From assembly GCF_000247815.1 (NCBI RefSeq), contig NC_021678.1, forward strand, positions 1,071,878-1,135,877: DNA of 64,000 bases, given 5' to 3'. The notes beneath the pieces are model-generated. The model had not been told where the DNA came from. It saw only the letters and a list, made by a program, of their open reading frames with translations, and searched no databases. This DNA comes from Ficedula albicollis. Taxonomy: Eukaryota; Chordata; Aves; Passeriformes; Muscicapidae. Shown in pieces: positions 12,701 to 26,735 of the stretch. The first letter of the stretch is position 1. The number at the start of each line of letters is the position of its first letter. A program made the position numbers and the translations under genes.

Positions 12701-15700
12701 AAAAGGTAAAAGGTTAGCTAGGTGGTAGAAAATCACCTTGTCCAGCTCCAAGGATAAAACTTAAGACTTTCAGGCACCAAGAAGAGGCCCTCAATTAGCA
12801 GGACATTTCAAAGAGCATTTCAGCTCAATGATCAGGGTCCTCTGAGGAAGCAGTTAGAATTTTTTCTTCCCAGTTGTGATGGAGAGAAGGAACAGAGAAA
12901 TAAAAAGAGAATCACTCTTCTGCCCAGAAATGAGGACAAAGAACACCTGCATTCTTGTCCTTGCTGTAGTGGATGTTTCAGTATTTCTGCCAAGTGAGAG
13001 GACAAGGACAAAGAAGATCCCCATCCACTCCTCTCCACCCCCAGAATGTTTTACTGGCACAAAGCTTGGAGCTGTCTCTTGGAGACTGAGATTGAAGTGC
13101 TGTGAGGCCAAGCATCCCAGTCTCATAACCCCAGTGAGTGTCAGGTAACTGCACCACTTGCTGGAAGGAGAGCACAGCCAGCGTTACCTCCACTTCCCAA
13201 AATCTGCCAGTCTAGCCCACTGGGCCTTTCATCTGCCCTACAAGTAAAATATCTCAGTAATGTTCAGTTAGAATGCATTAGAAACAAAAATATGTGTGGG
13301 GAGAAAAGAAAAGAGGGAGACTTTGGGGAGACTTTTTGGCAAATGGAAACATATAAATGTGTAATGAAAACTAATTCTTTTCCCCTGGTATTTGAAAACA
13401 TTCACAGGCTTCACCAATATAAATAAATCTATAAATATTTCCTCTGTTAACAGAGGAAATTCAGCTTTACAGGCAAAACTTAGAAATTAATGATATTATC
13501 TTCTCAACATTTTGTTACAGAAACTATACAAATTACAAAAATGAGGTAATTAAACCTCAAAATCCTGTATGGTAATAAAGCTAAATTAATCACCCATGCA
13601 ACAATAAAGGAGAGTAGAGTTAAATATTGGGGCCTGGTTTATACATTTTGGTTATAAGAACTACAAACCATGCTCACATATCTGTCATTTGCTATGAAGA
13701 ATATCATGTGGCAATGCTGATTGGTTGTGTCTTATGTAAGACTCAGCCTTATTTTTAGGACAAAGAAAAAACCTACACCTGTTTAGAAAACCCTGCACAG
13801 CCCTCATATGAATATTCTTTACCTTTGCTAGAGAATACTTGATAAGAAAATTCAGAGCAGAAGAGATGCAGGGTTTGTCCAAAAGCTTCTAGATCACTAC
13901 AAGCCAAAGCCATGTGCAGATCCCAACTCATCACATGGCCCTGACACCAGTAACAGCTCAACACTGATCCTACAGAACCATCCCCTTGCAGCTCCCACAG
14001 TGAGCCCCCAGTCCCAGAAAGGCCCAGGGATCACCCAGAACTCTGCTCCCAGGGCACAAAAATGACACTTCATTCAATCACTCCAAAAATCTGGCTCCAA
14101 ATCCAGCTCCACATCATCTCTCAAAGGTCAGCAAATGCAGGCAACTTCAGACTAAGGATGGGAATTTGACAAAAGACTCCCCACGGAAGCTTGTCTGCTC
14201 TGTACTAGAAATGAAAAATTATTGAAGAATCTGACCAAGACAAATTGATATTAAAATGTATAAACTCCCTATAATTGTGGCAATGAACTTGTGGCTGCAT
14301 TCTCAAGACCTAGATCTAATCAATAAGGGAAAGAGAACCCAAACTTATCAGGAGATTTCAGTCAGAGTAGCCCAGATTAGGCTGTGAAGTTAAGGAGTGT
14401 TGGAAATAGATGCTGATATGCAATATATGCCACTTTCTTAAATAAACTGTTACATGGATTTAGAATAATTCTGCCAAAAAGGCAATCTAGTAAAAGTTAC
14501 AAAACTGGGATTAAATTGGGAAATTTGTCTAGCGTTGGCAATAGAATTGTTTTTATATAGTATATGAGAATCAACATTCCAGAAGCTTCCCTACTTTCTG
14601 TTTGTGGCAATTTCCATGAGTTACTATGCTAACTTCAGATTATTTTGATTCTACAAGCTTATACTAACTGTCAGTATGTGTATTCCCTAAGATCTGAATC
14701 CTGCTGAAGATAAATTGGAACTAGAACAGATGCAGGATTTTAGAACTCCTATTCATACACAAAGGTGCTTAGAATCTAACAGGAATTAGTACACTTTATG
14801 CAATTCCCCTTTTCTGCCAAAAATGTTCACAGGCAGCAGAAAGGCCCAGGAGTTAAATTCCTTGACAAGATCTAGGAGACCATGATCCAGCTCTCTGCTC
14901 TGTCACAGATTTTTTGTGTTACCTTCAGCTTCTTTAGGCCTCCATTTCAGGTAAAATGCAGGTCACAGCCCTGCCCTGATGTGCTCTCAGATTGTTAAAA
15001 ATGGTGCTGATGGGACCAAACATCCATCACAGAGACAAAATGATGTGAACCTGTACCTTTGGCAAGACTGGCACTGAGAGAAGATTTTGTTTGTTGGGCA
15101 GGACAAAGTACAGCCACCCACCAGCAGCCTACAACATTGCCAAGGCAGAGCAAAGGCAAGCAGAAGGAAGGGTGCATTTCACTTCTCTATCTGCCACAGA
15201 GCTCCACTAGAACAAAAACCACTTCAGATACATTTTCAGCACATTTCCTGGCTTTGCTTTGGCCAGTTTAAAGTCTTTTACCCTTCAAACTACACTGTGA
15301 CCACATTAATACAAACACCATTTTGCACACTAAACAACGTGCATTAGATGTGGGAGAAATAGCCAGGTTTTCAAAGCTGCAAGCTACTCAGCCTATACAG
15401 ATAAATATATACAATTTTAGAAGCATTATATACATTATACTTTGTGCAGAGCATTACACCACTGATCAGGAGCTTGAATTCTTAGCTGGTAGATACAATA
15501 ATTTTAAATATCTGGCTACAGTATTGAACAAGTGTGTGAATTACTGCCCGTAAAAGTTTCATGTTCTAGGAAAGCTGCCAAAAAAGGGAGCTGCAATGCT
15601 ACATTTTCGATTCCAAACCAGGGCTTGAACCTTTGTACTCTCCTCAGTATGCTGAACTGCAGCCTAGTTTTAACACTGTACCCCGTGGCTACATGGGCTT

Positions 15701-18700
15701 GTTCTTTGTGTGACACTTATGAAACACTTGTCTGAACCACAACAACAACACTTTGCCCCACACCGCTTTTGTAATCACATTCAGAAATAGGATTATGGCT
15801 TCTGTTATAAAAACAGTTCTTCAGAAAGACGTATTAACAACTCCTTTCTGCTCTTGCTAATCCTAAAAGGAAACCTACCAAACAAGCAAACACCTCCAAG
15901 ATTATACTCTGCATACAGAAGTGTATGGGCGCTTTTTTCAGAGATTTCTGCTCTTTATAAGAAGTTTGGTGTAGAACCTTCAGCCTCTGAATGCTGGAGT
16001 TGTCACAGCAAAGTTAACTTGGTCTTGTTGGTTTGCTTGTAAATTTACTCAAGCATATACAAGCACACAGAACAGGTTTAGAAAAGCAAAGACTGAAGTA
16101 TGAGGGCAACACACAGGAAGCAGGGGCTATGGGAACCCTGACTTCAATGTTTGCTAATTTAAAATGTATTTTTGACTGTAACTCCTTTGAAAGAGCAAAC
16201 TCCTGCAGTCAGCCTGCACAGTTCCCTGCCAGAGATTTGCAATTGTACAAGGACACTTGGGGCTTCCATGGGCAGGGAAGCAGCTGCCAGCAATGGCAAA
16301 CTGGTGCTGATGGTACAGCAAAAAAAATGCTTCTGTTTTCACCAAGTGCTACTTTTGTACCTCTTTCTGTTCATGCACACACATCCAGGGTCACAAGCAA
16401 AGAAACAGGGGAGAAAACCTGTCCATGATTAACTCCAAAGGGTCCCACTAAATGCACTCCTTCCTCAATTGTATTTTTTTCTGCAAGCAGACATTCGAAA
16501 AGGAACAAGTGCCCATATTTCTTAATGAAATAGTTTGTAAGAAGTTAATATCCTCAGCATATCAGCCAGGAAAAAAATTATACATTGCATTCACAGAAAA
16601 CTCTTTAGGATCTAAAGCAGATGCAAGGTTAATTTGGTTATGTACAACTTGAAAATAATTGCTCTAACTTTTATTTATGTTAGTTGGTTAGGTCACTTAA
16701 GACAGATCTGCACTTTTGGAGTAGAGGAAAAAAAAAAGATGTTAATTGTCTCTATCAGCATTATTTGATTTCATCTGTAGGCCATCATGGCTACAGGAAC
16801 CCTACACTATTAATTTCTTATACCATGACTTCTTTTGGACAGTAATGATTCTAGAAAAAAAATTCAGATGAAAAACTGCTGACTAAACTCAGCTGTCTAT
16901 AAACAATACTTGACTGTGCCATCAGCCTGCAATATTTCAAAATTTCACCCCATTCTGCAGCATTTTGTTCTGCAGTCAACACTTTCCACATTAACGTGAT
17001 GCCTTGAAAGCGTCATGGCAGTGCCTTTCTAGCCCCATTAATTCCCTCTGCCACAGCAGCCACTCCCTGATTCTTACAGGATCCTGCCTTCCTAGAAGGC
17101 ACAGGCTGTTCTCAGTGTCAAGGGTAAAACACTGACTGCTTAACTTTCCCTTGAACACAGGAACCAGTTCTTGCCACCTACACAGGTAAATGATCCGTTT
17201 GGTAGGGGAGAAATCAGAGCAACTCCAGTTCTACACTGGCTCTAATGAGATGACAATTTGATCCATAAAGCAATGTGCTGAGAGCTGCTGCCTGAGAGAA
17301 GCAGAGCTGAAGGAGATGAAACTCAATCGGGCTGTTTGGTGCTCCCCAGCCCCCCGAGGAGGGGCTGTACCACGCTGTGCCTGGCTCCCAGCCTCTGGCA
17401 CAGCTCACCCTGGCACAGAGCACCAGCTCAGAGCTCTGCTTGGCACAGCTGGGCTCCCAGGACAGTGTCACAGAGCAGAGTGGGGGAAGGTGCTAAAGGT
17501 AAGGAAGGGGTCTGGAGGGGAATGAACAGCCCTGCAGCATCAGAGAACAAGGGATCAGTGCAAGGAGGAGCAACTTCCTTCTCCAAATTCCTTTCCTACC
17601 TACTCCTACCATAGCTAACCTTCAAACAACCTCCCCAACACAGACATTTTAGGTGAAAACTTACAACATCTACCACACAGCTCCAAAATCAGAGACCACC
17701 AGGGTGTTCATTCCACCATAGCAATTTCCAACTTTTTCTATTTGTGGCTGCCACATTTTCCTCCCCTCGCCCTCAAGTCTTACAAACCCCTGTCTCCTCA
17801 AAACTCTTCTGTAAAGTCTAAACTTTTGGCCACTTCTGTCTCCTTGGTCTCCTGAAGAAAGCAGAAGAGTTTGTCAGCTAAAATTTCTTGCTACTTCTCC
17901 ATCTTTTCTCCCTTTTATCTGGAAATTGTTGGTCAAGAGCAGGACCAGCAGTAAGATGGAATGGCTAAATGATCAGGGATATATTACATTCAGAAATAGG
18001 CTTACTACTTCTGTTATAAAAACAGTTCTTCAGAAAGCCACATTAACAACTCCTTTCTGCTCTTGCTAATCCTAAAAGGAAACCTACCAAACAAACAAAA
18101 ACCTCCAAGATTATACTCTGCATTTAAAAGTGTATTCTCATTTATTCTCACATATATTATATGCCAGTGTTCTGGCATATCTGCTGGTTCTTTAATCAAC
18201 TTACTATAAGATTTCAGACAAGATGCATTTTCTGAAGGTTTTTCAGCAAACTGAATATATCTAAGGATTGGTTACACCCTTATTTACTACTTGTTGGCCT
18301 CTAAAATTCCATTTTCAACAGAAGCAGGAACGCAAACTCTGGGCTTAAAACCTGCACAAATCCAGGTCTGAGCAAAGTGATTTTTCTTCTACGGGTAACA
18401 CAAGATTTCCCCCCCAAAAAAGGCAGTTTGTAATGACTCAAAAGCAAGGAGCTCTTGCAGGTGTGCAAGAGTGCAGGGGGCAGAGTGTGCTACCTGGGAA
18501 GTCCATCCAGGGGTAGCTGCAGTGCTCCACCATGCCCAGGACAAACACTGCTTTGGAGGCACAAACTGAAGCTGGCTCTTGGGCTGAGGCTTCACAAGTC
18601 ACAGCAAGAGACATTTGGTCAGATGCCTCCTGGTCTAGACAGATTTCCTCATGCAAAACAGCTAAATGATAAGAGGTTTCTAATTGAATTCAGGGGATCA

Positions 18701-21700
18701 GGAGAAAGTTCATAATCACATTGAACTATCTGGAAATGTTAATTTATGTAGGAATATGCTGGGTTTATTGCATAATCTATTTAATCTTCTAAGAATTTCA
18801 ATTTAACATATTTTGCATTCTCAGTTACACCAGCTAGAAATACGTCCAAGTTTAACCTGAAGTTAATTACTCTGAAAATAATTCCCTTTCTTCCTAATTT
18901 TCTCTTTTAGTAGGTATAGTTTCCCTTATTTAATTATAAACTAAAATATACAACATTCATTTCTATAATTAGCAGGCGACTAATATTTGAACACAAAATC
19001 CTCAAGAAATTGGTATGTTTTAATGATTTCTTTTGATCAAAAGTGTGCAAGAGTATAATTATTTTCGACAGGGACTTAGAGGAGTTATGTGTCTGATTTC
19101 TTTGGCTGCCTGTGAAAAACCTCAGTGTCATTGCAGTGCAAACCAAATTCAGACAGTTTCAGCACGTCCTAGGTTTACTTAGGCTTTCTTATTTTTGCTT
19201 GTAAATTAGTCTAGAAGTGCCAATGGCTGCAAATAGCCAGGACATGACTGGTTTTGCTGAGGCCTGTGCCTCTCTCACCCTGCAGGAATACAGGATTTCA
19301 AGCTTTGAGCAGAGGCTGATGAATGAAATCGAATTTCGCCTGGAGCGGACCCCGGTGGATGAATCAGATGATGAAGTGCAACACGAGGAAATCCCTACAG
19401 GCAAATACATAGCTCCCATCTTTGATAAGAGACTCAAGCATTTTCGGGTAATGGAAGGATCCCCTATCACATTCACCTGCAAAATAGTTGGAATACCTGT
19501 TCCCAAGGTATGTCATTCTCACTGCAACTGGCGAAGGAACAAAACCCAACTCCCCAGCAGTTTCTGTACAGGCCCAGCTATGATATGTAGCTTCCTGAGC
19601 TCAACCTGGAATCATTTTCTCTCACTTTATAACTGATCTGCAAAGTTTATATTATTCTAAAATTTTATTAGCTATCACTCATGTTATTTTTCTAGTCTCT
19701 GTTAAGTCATGGGGGTGTGTCTGATCACTACAGGTCTACTGGTTCAAGGATGGCAAGCAGATTTCAAAGAAAAACACACATTTCAAAATGAACAGAGAAG
19801 AAGATGGAACATGTTCTCTACATATTGAAGCTGCTACTAATGATGATGATGGCAACTATACAATTATGGCTGCAAACCCACAAGTAAGGTGTTTCATTTT
19901 CTTTTACAAAAATGTTTGTTTCATCTTTTTCTAATATACATTAATAGGAACACAAATTAGGCCACATACTTTGACATCAAGTGGTGATTGTATCACAAAC
20001 CAGGTCCTTCAGAGCATAGGAGAGGAAACCCTGTAAAGATGAGTGGTGAAACTACCCCCCTGTTACACAGACAGTCAAAAGCACCAAGGCCATTTTTTTC
20101 ATGTTCCTAACTCTGGCCTATCTCCATCCCACTCTCAGTTGCTGATAGGTTCCTTTTGAGATGCGCTGACAAGACAGATGTGATGCTTCAGGCAGAAAGA
20201 ACAGGGCAGGAACAAACAAATCAAATTTGGAACTGTTACCAAACACAAGTATATTCTTTATCTGGGATGCAAAGATGTGAATCTGTAAACAGTCTTGCTT
20301 CCTTACACCATTCCTGACCCCATGTGCTAGCTTAGCTGTTTATTTAGAAGTACATTCATCAGGCAACTATTTCCAGTTTAAATGTTTTTTTACAGATTAT
20401 TTTTCTTTTCAGTTTCTGTATGGCTGCATTTTAAAGCAGGCTAGTACAAAGGTACTAGCAGACAGTACCTGTGGCAGGAATAAATAAGCAGGGACAGGCA
20501 CCACTGCTAAATGCATTGCCACAGCCTGGAAGATTTTGAGAAACCCCTGCCTCAACTGCAGGCTAACAGCATTGCTTTGGGGAACTGGTATTCTCACTCT
20601 AGTTCAGCTGCTTTATAAAAATAAATCCTAATGCACTGTAAGTGTCCAATATTTATACTTTAAAATGAAATAAGGCATTAACCGACTATTAATTCTGTTT
20701 CCATTGTGAATTGCAGGGGAGGATCAGTTGTTCAGGACACCTGATGGTTCAGAGTGTCCCTTTTCGGGGAAGAATATCAACAACTCAGCCTCACAGGTGA
20801 AAGAAAAGTCCTGCAGACCTTCTTTATGCTTTTTACTGAAGGCATCCAAAATAACCACTGCATTGAACTTCAGTTCTCAATCATAAAATGGAAATAACAG
20901 CAGCAGTTCCCTCCCAACAGGTCACTTCTATGTTTTTGAAGGTCATCCTCAAATACAGGGAAGTTTAAGTACAACTTCATTTGCTTGTTGAAGTGGAGCT
21001 AAAGGCAAGAGATGGATTAACAAAATGAAATTCAGCCCAAAAAAGCAAAAAGAAGCAAAGGCCGCCTTGGGAATCTAAGGATACTACATGATAGAGCTAA
21101 TTTGATCATCTTTCTAAATGGAAAATATGCAAGCATTAAATTGCAATCAGTCCATTTCTTTCTGCCCTTTTATGTAACTCAAGCTATCTCTCTATCCTTT
21201 TCCTCAATTTCTTCCTTTTATTTTTTAAGCATTAGGGAAAAAAAATTTGACTTCCAAACACAGACATGTGATTTTTGTTGCAGAACACGACCCCGGGTGC
21301 CAGAAGGAGACAAGGAGGCAGTTCAAGAACGCTTTTTCAGGCCATACTTCCTCCAGGCTCCAGGTGACATGGTGGCACACGAAGGGAGACTCTGCAGGTT
21401 GGATTGTAAGGTATGAACTGCTTCCTCTGCTCACTCTCACTTTCCCTGCCTCTGTACATATAGTGCTGTGTGTTTTCATGCTCTTCCTTGCATGCATCAA
21501 CATTTTCCATTCAAGTTTTAATGCTTCATTCCTAAAACTATTCCTTAATGCCATTGTCTCTGAGCTGATTCCAGGGATTTCTTTGGAACAAATATTCTTC
21601 TTCTGTGGGATGAAGAATACAGAAAAAACAACCCAGAAACAGAAACCACTTACAAGGTTATTCAAATTATTAGATATGTCCACTGTGTTCTTTACCATTA

Positions 21701-24700
21701 TGAACTCCAGGAGTTCTGCTCTGTTATCAGATTCTTGAACATAATCCAGAATAGCACAAAATTGTGAGAAAGAGAGGATGCAGCACGTTGCTTTGTGTTC
21801 AAACAAATATTCCCATTCTATTGGACTGAATTACTGAAGATTAATACTCCCTGAAAAGAGGGAACTGAGCCCAGTTCATTTTATGCTTCCCCAGCATGCA
21901 GAGAGGCAGAAACCTCCCCATTTACTGATTGAAATCCTGGCATGAAAGAGTAGTCAGAGGATAGAGCACACAGAGTGAACATCCTGCTGTTGAACACCTT
22001 TAGGAGAACCATCTGCTCCAACATATCCTGGTGGGCCCTCTGTGTCCCTGCAGTGCAGCAAAGGTGGCTGACACTGGTCAGTGCTGACACTGACCTCTGC
22101 CCTGAGGAGAGCAGGAGCTCTGAGGCACAAGTTAATGCCCTGAGCATGAGCAAGACTCATTACCACTTAATTTACGATGGAAAGCTTACGAGGAGCATGC
22201 CAAAGAATTTGGTTATTCCTAGCTCTGCTGCCCTGGCAGAGCTTGAGAAGCCTTAAAGCATGTCTGGCATTGCACAGGCCTGGGAGAGAGCAGTCCTCAC
22301 CCAGGCAAGCTCCACTTCCCTCTTGTCTGCTTTGGAAAGTGTGGTTTGGAAAGCAGTATTTTAGACATGAGTAAGTACTGCTCCCTATTGAAAAGGTTTT
22401 TAATACTACAACACAGTCTAATCTTTCAAAAAATACATAATTTGTAGTGTTCTAAAGCATGCAAGTTCAACAGCTACGAAGTATTATATAATTCTTCATC
22501 AAATTTTACAAAATGCAAAGTAATGTGTATAGAATTTTTTTCACCTCTGTTAAACTCTAGCATTTTAGATCGAGGAATTTGATTTATATTCAGCACAAAA
22601 AAAGGAAAACCAGCAGATATATTAAGAGTCTTTTCTGAATCTCATGTTCTAATTTCATATTTCAAACTAAGTTTCTTCCTTACTAAGAAAAATGTAGGTA
22701 TTTCATGTATTTTTAAATCTTTTTGCTTATTTCCTTTCTGGTTTTCTCCCTTTTGGAAGTAGTCAGCACAGAAACAAAACCAGAGAGATAATTTAAAAAA
22801 AAAAATCGTTCTGGTCTAGATTTTGACCTGATTCAGCTGGCACTTGTAGAAAGGCCTAGCTCTGAATTTCCTAACCTCTCTGTCAGCTGGACATTGTCTC
22901 AAGCTGTTTCCCTGTCCCTCAGGTGAGTGGGTTACCAACCCCAGACCTGACGTGGCTCCTGAATGGCAAACCTGTGCTCCCAGATGCCAGACACAAGATG
23001 CTGGTCAGAGAGACTGGAGTGCACTCCCTGCTCATCGACCCTCTCTCCCAAAGTGATGCTGGGACTTACACCTGCCTTGCCACCAACAGAACAGGACAAA
23101 ATTCATTTAGTCTGGAGCTCACTGTTGTAGGTAAGAAGCACTGAAAAACTAATCTCAATGATGAAGTTATCTGTATGCATTTCTTCAAAATTATCTTACA
23201 TATTTTCCCAACAGACAAGTATAAATAGTTACTGAGAAAAGGCTTACACCTGCCTTGCCACCAACAGAACAGGACAAAATTCATTTAGTCTGGAGCTCAC
23301 TGTTGTAGGTAAGAAGCACTGAAAAACTAATCTCAATGATGAAGTTATCTGTATGCATTTCTTCAAAATTATCTTACATATTTTCCCAACAGACAAGTAT
23401 AAATAGTTAACTCACTGAGAAAAGCAGAATCTACAGCTGTATATACAGATATGTAATTTCAGCCCAAATTTTATTGGTTTAAAAATGTTTTTAAATAGAA
23501 TAATTTAATCTGAATACTGCTCTTTAATAAAGATTTAAAAGATGTGATATATTGAAATGTATAGATCTGGCATTAACTTCCTGCAATGGTAGTATGTATA
23601 GACCCATTAGATATGCATTCATTCTTTTATGAACTTCAGTTCTGCCTATTATTTACTTGATGTTCCTTTAGAGAGGCTATGTCATGGCATTTAGCTTCCC
23701 TTCCAACACCCCACTAAAAATTCACAACCTATTTTGGTATCACAAGAACAGTTTTTATTTATCGTGTTCTCCCATACTGTTCAAAGACAAACAGAGAATA
23801 AAATATCTGTTGTCAAATAATTCTTTTTCCAGCAAAGGAAGTAAAAAGAGCCCCCATGTTTCTGGAGAAGCTTCAGAACTGTGGTGTTCCAGAAGGCTAC
23901 CCTGTCAGATTAGAGTGCAGAGTTGTGGGAATGCCACCTCCTGTATTTTACTGGAAGAAAGACAATGAGACCATCCCATCAAACAGAGAGAGGATGAGGT
24001 ACTGTACCATAACACTCGTGCCTGAAATTTCTTGTGGTTGGATCAGATGCTTCCATGAAAAGCTCTGCGATAACTACAGGTGGTGGTGCTTTATAACAAC
24101 TCCTTTCACCCACATAAAGCTGAATAAATCTTGCTTCCTTGTGGGGTGAAGAGTGGCTGTTTCCTTGGTTCAGAAAAAAGGCACAATGCCCCACAGCCTC
24201 AGGGAGAGGGGACAGAGCCACAGGCCTGACAGAGTGCATGAATCTCCTATCAAACATCCTCTGACATGGTATTTTAATGCATTTCAACACCTTATTCTCT
24301 CTAAGTTATTTTTCCCAAGTTTAGTTCTAACTAAGTATGAATTCAAACTCAGAAAGTTTCAGTGCCCCAGAGCATGGGATAATAGAGAGTTTATCATGTC
24401 AGATAGAGAAACTTAAAGTTGGTTACAAACAAAAGCAAAGACTTTGATCCATGCTTACAAAATACAACAATGTTCAGGTTCAGCTCTTGCAGTCAAATGC
24501 ATCACTAGTTTTTAATTTTTAAAAAAGAAAAGCTGATGAAATAATGTGCCTGGCTGTAATTAATGATAAGTGCTTTTTAAATCCTGTAGGGCAGGGAGCA
24601 AAGGGTGAATGGTCCCTTTTTTATTAGAGCTGTTAGAAGCACAAAATGTCCTCTTGTCCTGCAAGTCTGTAGTTCCATTCCACTTCATACAGAAACAAAA

Positions 24701-26696
24701 TCTCAAATTTCAGAACATACTGGAACTTCAAGTGGTCATCTTGCATCTCTTCCTTTATAAAAAGAGAAACATTTGGGTTGATAAAAAGGACAAGCCTCAG
24801 CCCAGAGAGCAGAGAAGTCTCATTTCTGTTATATCCCACTGAAAAGTTTTCCCTGGAAATTGCAGCCACAAAGTCTTAGATCACTAGAGAGCAAGGGAAG
24901 TGGAGGGAACAATCAAGCAGGTTTCTTTCAGAGTGTTGGCTAAAGAAATCTTTCTGATTTTCCCTCTTGGCCATTTTCTCATGATAAAGGGTACCCCATG
25001 AAAGTTTCTGCCTGGCTCTGGCTGCTGTCGTGAAAAATATCACAACTTTGTACAAGAGCTCTTGGTATTTTGTCATGTTCTTGTTCCAGCTTCTGAACTA
25101 TGGAAAAATACAGGATTGTGCAGCAGCTTTGCACAGGTCTAGCTCATTAGTATTCAATAAATAATGCTAATATTAACACATACAGAGTAACAATTAAACT
25201 CTCACAGTCACACTGTGGCTGTGCACAACTGAAAGGAGCCAAAACAGATCTGAGATTTCCTTATTGTCTGAGGCCATACTGAAAGCAAATCTACTGACTA
25301 CAGACTTTGTGAATAGAGATGACAACGTCTGTTTCATATTTAATATACATGTTTTAAAATGTGAAAGCTGATGTGCTCTTGAGAAATACTGATTCCCAAA
25401 CACCTGTTTTGCAGCATGCATCAAGACACAACAGGGTATGTCTGTCTGCTGATCCAGCCTGCCAAGAAAGCAGATGCTGGCTGGTACACCTTGTCTGCAA
25501 AGAACGAAGCTGGCATCGTCTCCTGCACTGCTCGACTTGACATATACGGTAGGTACTGGCTGGGAGAGGAAACAACCCCGACTAGTTCTTAGTCTGGGTT
25601 TGGCATGGGTTAGAAATCAGTGCCACAGCATGGCCACAGCTTAATAAGGCCCCAGAAGAGATATCATGACACAGCTGAATGGCCAAACCGGCTCTGCTGC
25701 CTTGGTGTAAAGGAGGAGAAGGACAAAAAGCCAAAGAAGGAGTTTTGCACAATATTCTCCACTCCCATTTCCCACCTCCCAGAAACGTAACATATATTTT
25801 CAAGTTGAACCTTACCTCCACTGCCTCTGACGTGTCTGTGCTACAGGCCTGACCTGAGAGAGCAATAAATTGCACTCAGGGAAGCAGACCCCTCCTTCCA
25901 CAGAGCATGGGGGGTGCAAACCAAGCCTAACCAACGGGGGCTGCTTTACCTCCAATACATTTGTCTGGGACTCAGAAGGCCCCAGCCCACTTCAAGAACT
26001 ACAGCACATCATTTAACTGTTATCTCTGCAAGTTGGAATAGAAAAGGGAGAGTATCTCGATCACTTAAGCAGCATAATAAAACAGAAAGTGTTTTTGCCA
26101 TTTGTAGTCAGTGGGATATTTTGAACTTTCTCATCTTGAAAATTTTCAGTGAAAACCGACATCGAGGGAGATAAAATTTAATTCAGAACTACTACAATTG
26201 GGGTAACACTAAGGAATGGTGAATATTCTCAGACAGGGAAGTACTGTACAACCTGAGCGTAGCTGCCTCTGTGCTGATGGATTGTACCCAGAATGGATCA
26301 AAAGGGGAAATTTTGGCCACAAGGGCAATTCATGCAATCTACCAAGGGGAAAGCAATGTTATTTCCACTTGGAAAATCATAGGGCTTCATTGCCACACTT
26401 TCACAATCACCAAATTAGAATCAGGTGTTAATTAGCACTTGTGTTTGGCAAGCTCACTTTATTGAGAACATCTGCCTTGGTCAGACTTTTGATTATTTTG
26501 GCTCTGAAACCTGGTTTACATTGATTTAATCATTAGAATACCCTCTTCTAAGGCTTTCAAATGATGCAATTAAGTGCAAATACCACATCTCCTGCACAGC
26601 AACAGGGATCTGAACAGTTATGACAAAGCCAGGAGACAGCAATAAGTGCAATTTTTTACCTTTTAATGGGGTCTAATCCTGTAGGAGAGCATGTGT

Positions 26697-26735
<39 letters not shown>

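Larger units (their letters stand above)
9826..19285 (+). other. MYPN large intron (9.5 kb)
   Basis: This is the largest MYPN intron in the window. The protein sequence joins cleanly across it, so no exon needs to be hidden here. It contains the 65-bp tandem repeat at 9900, one copy each (15.8 and 18.0 kb) of a dispersed 150-bp duplication, and a short GC-rich patch at about 17.33-17.48 kb of unknown nature. Confidence 0.8.

Noticed and set aside
16033..16428. 131-codon open frame in the large MYPN intron
   Set aside because: There is no recognisable domain, no splice context is needed to bridge the MYPN protein, and overlapping frames on both strands indicate chance.
21225..21806. 193-codon (-) and 163-codon (+) open frames around 21.2-21.8 kb
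   Set aside because: Both run out of the MYPN exon at 21284-21410 into intron in wrong frames or on the wrong strand and match no protein. The real frame there is the exon.
23243..23308. Second copy of the MYPN Ig exon end as an extra functional exon
   Set aside because: The copy lacks the natural acceptor and branch region. The nearest AG (before GCTTACACC) would put it out of the Ig reading frame.
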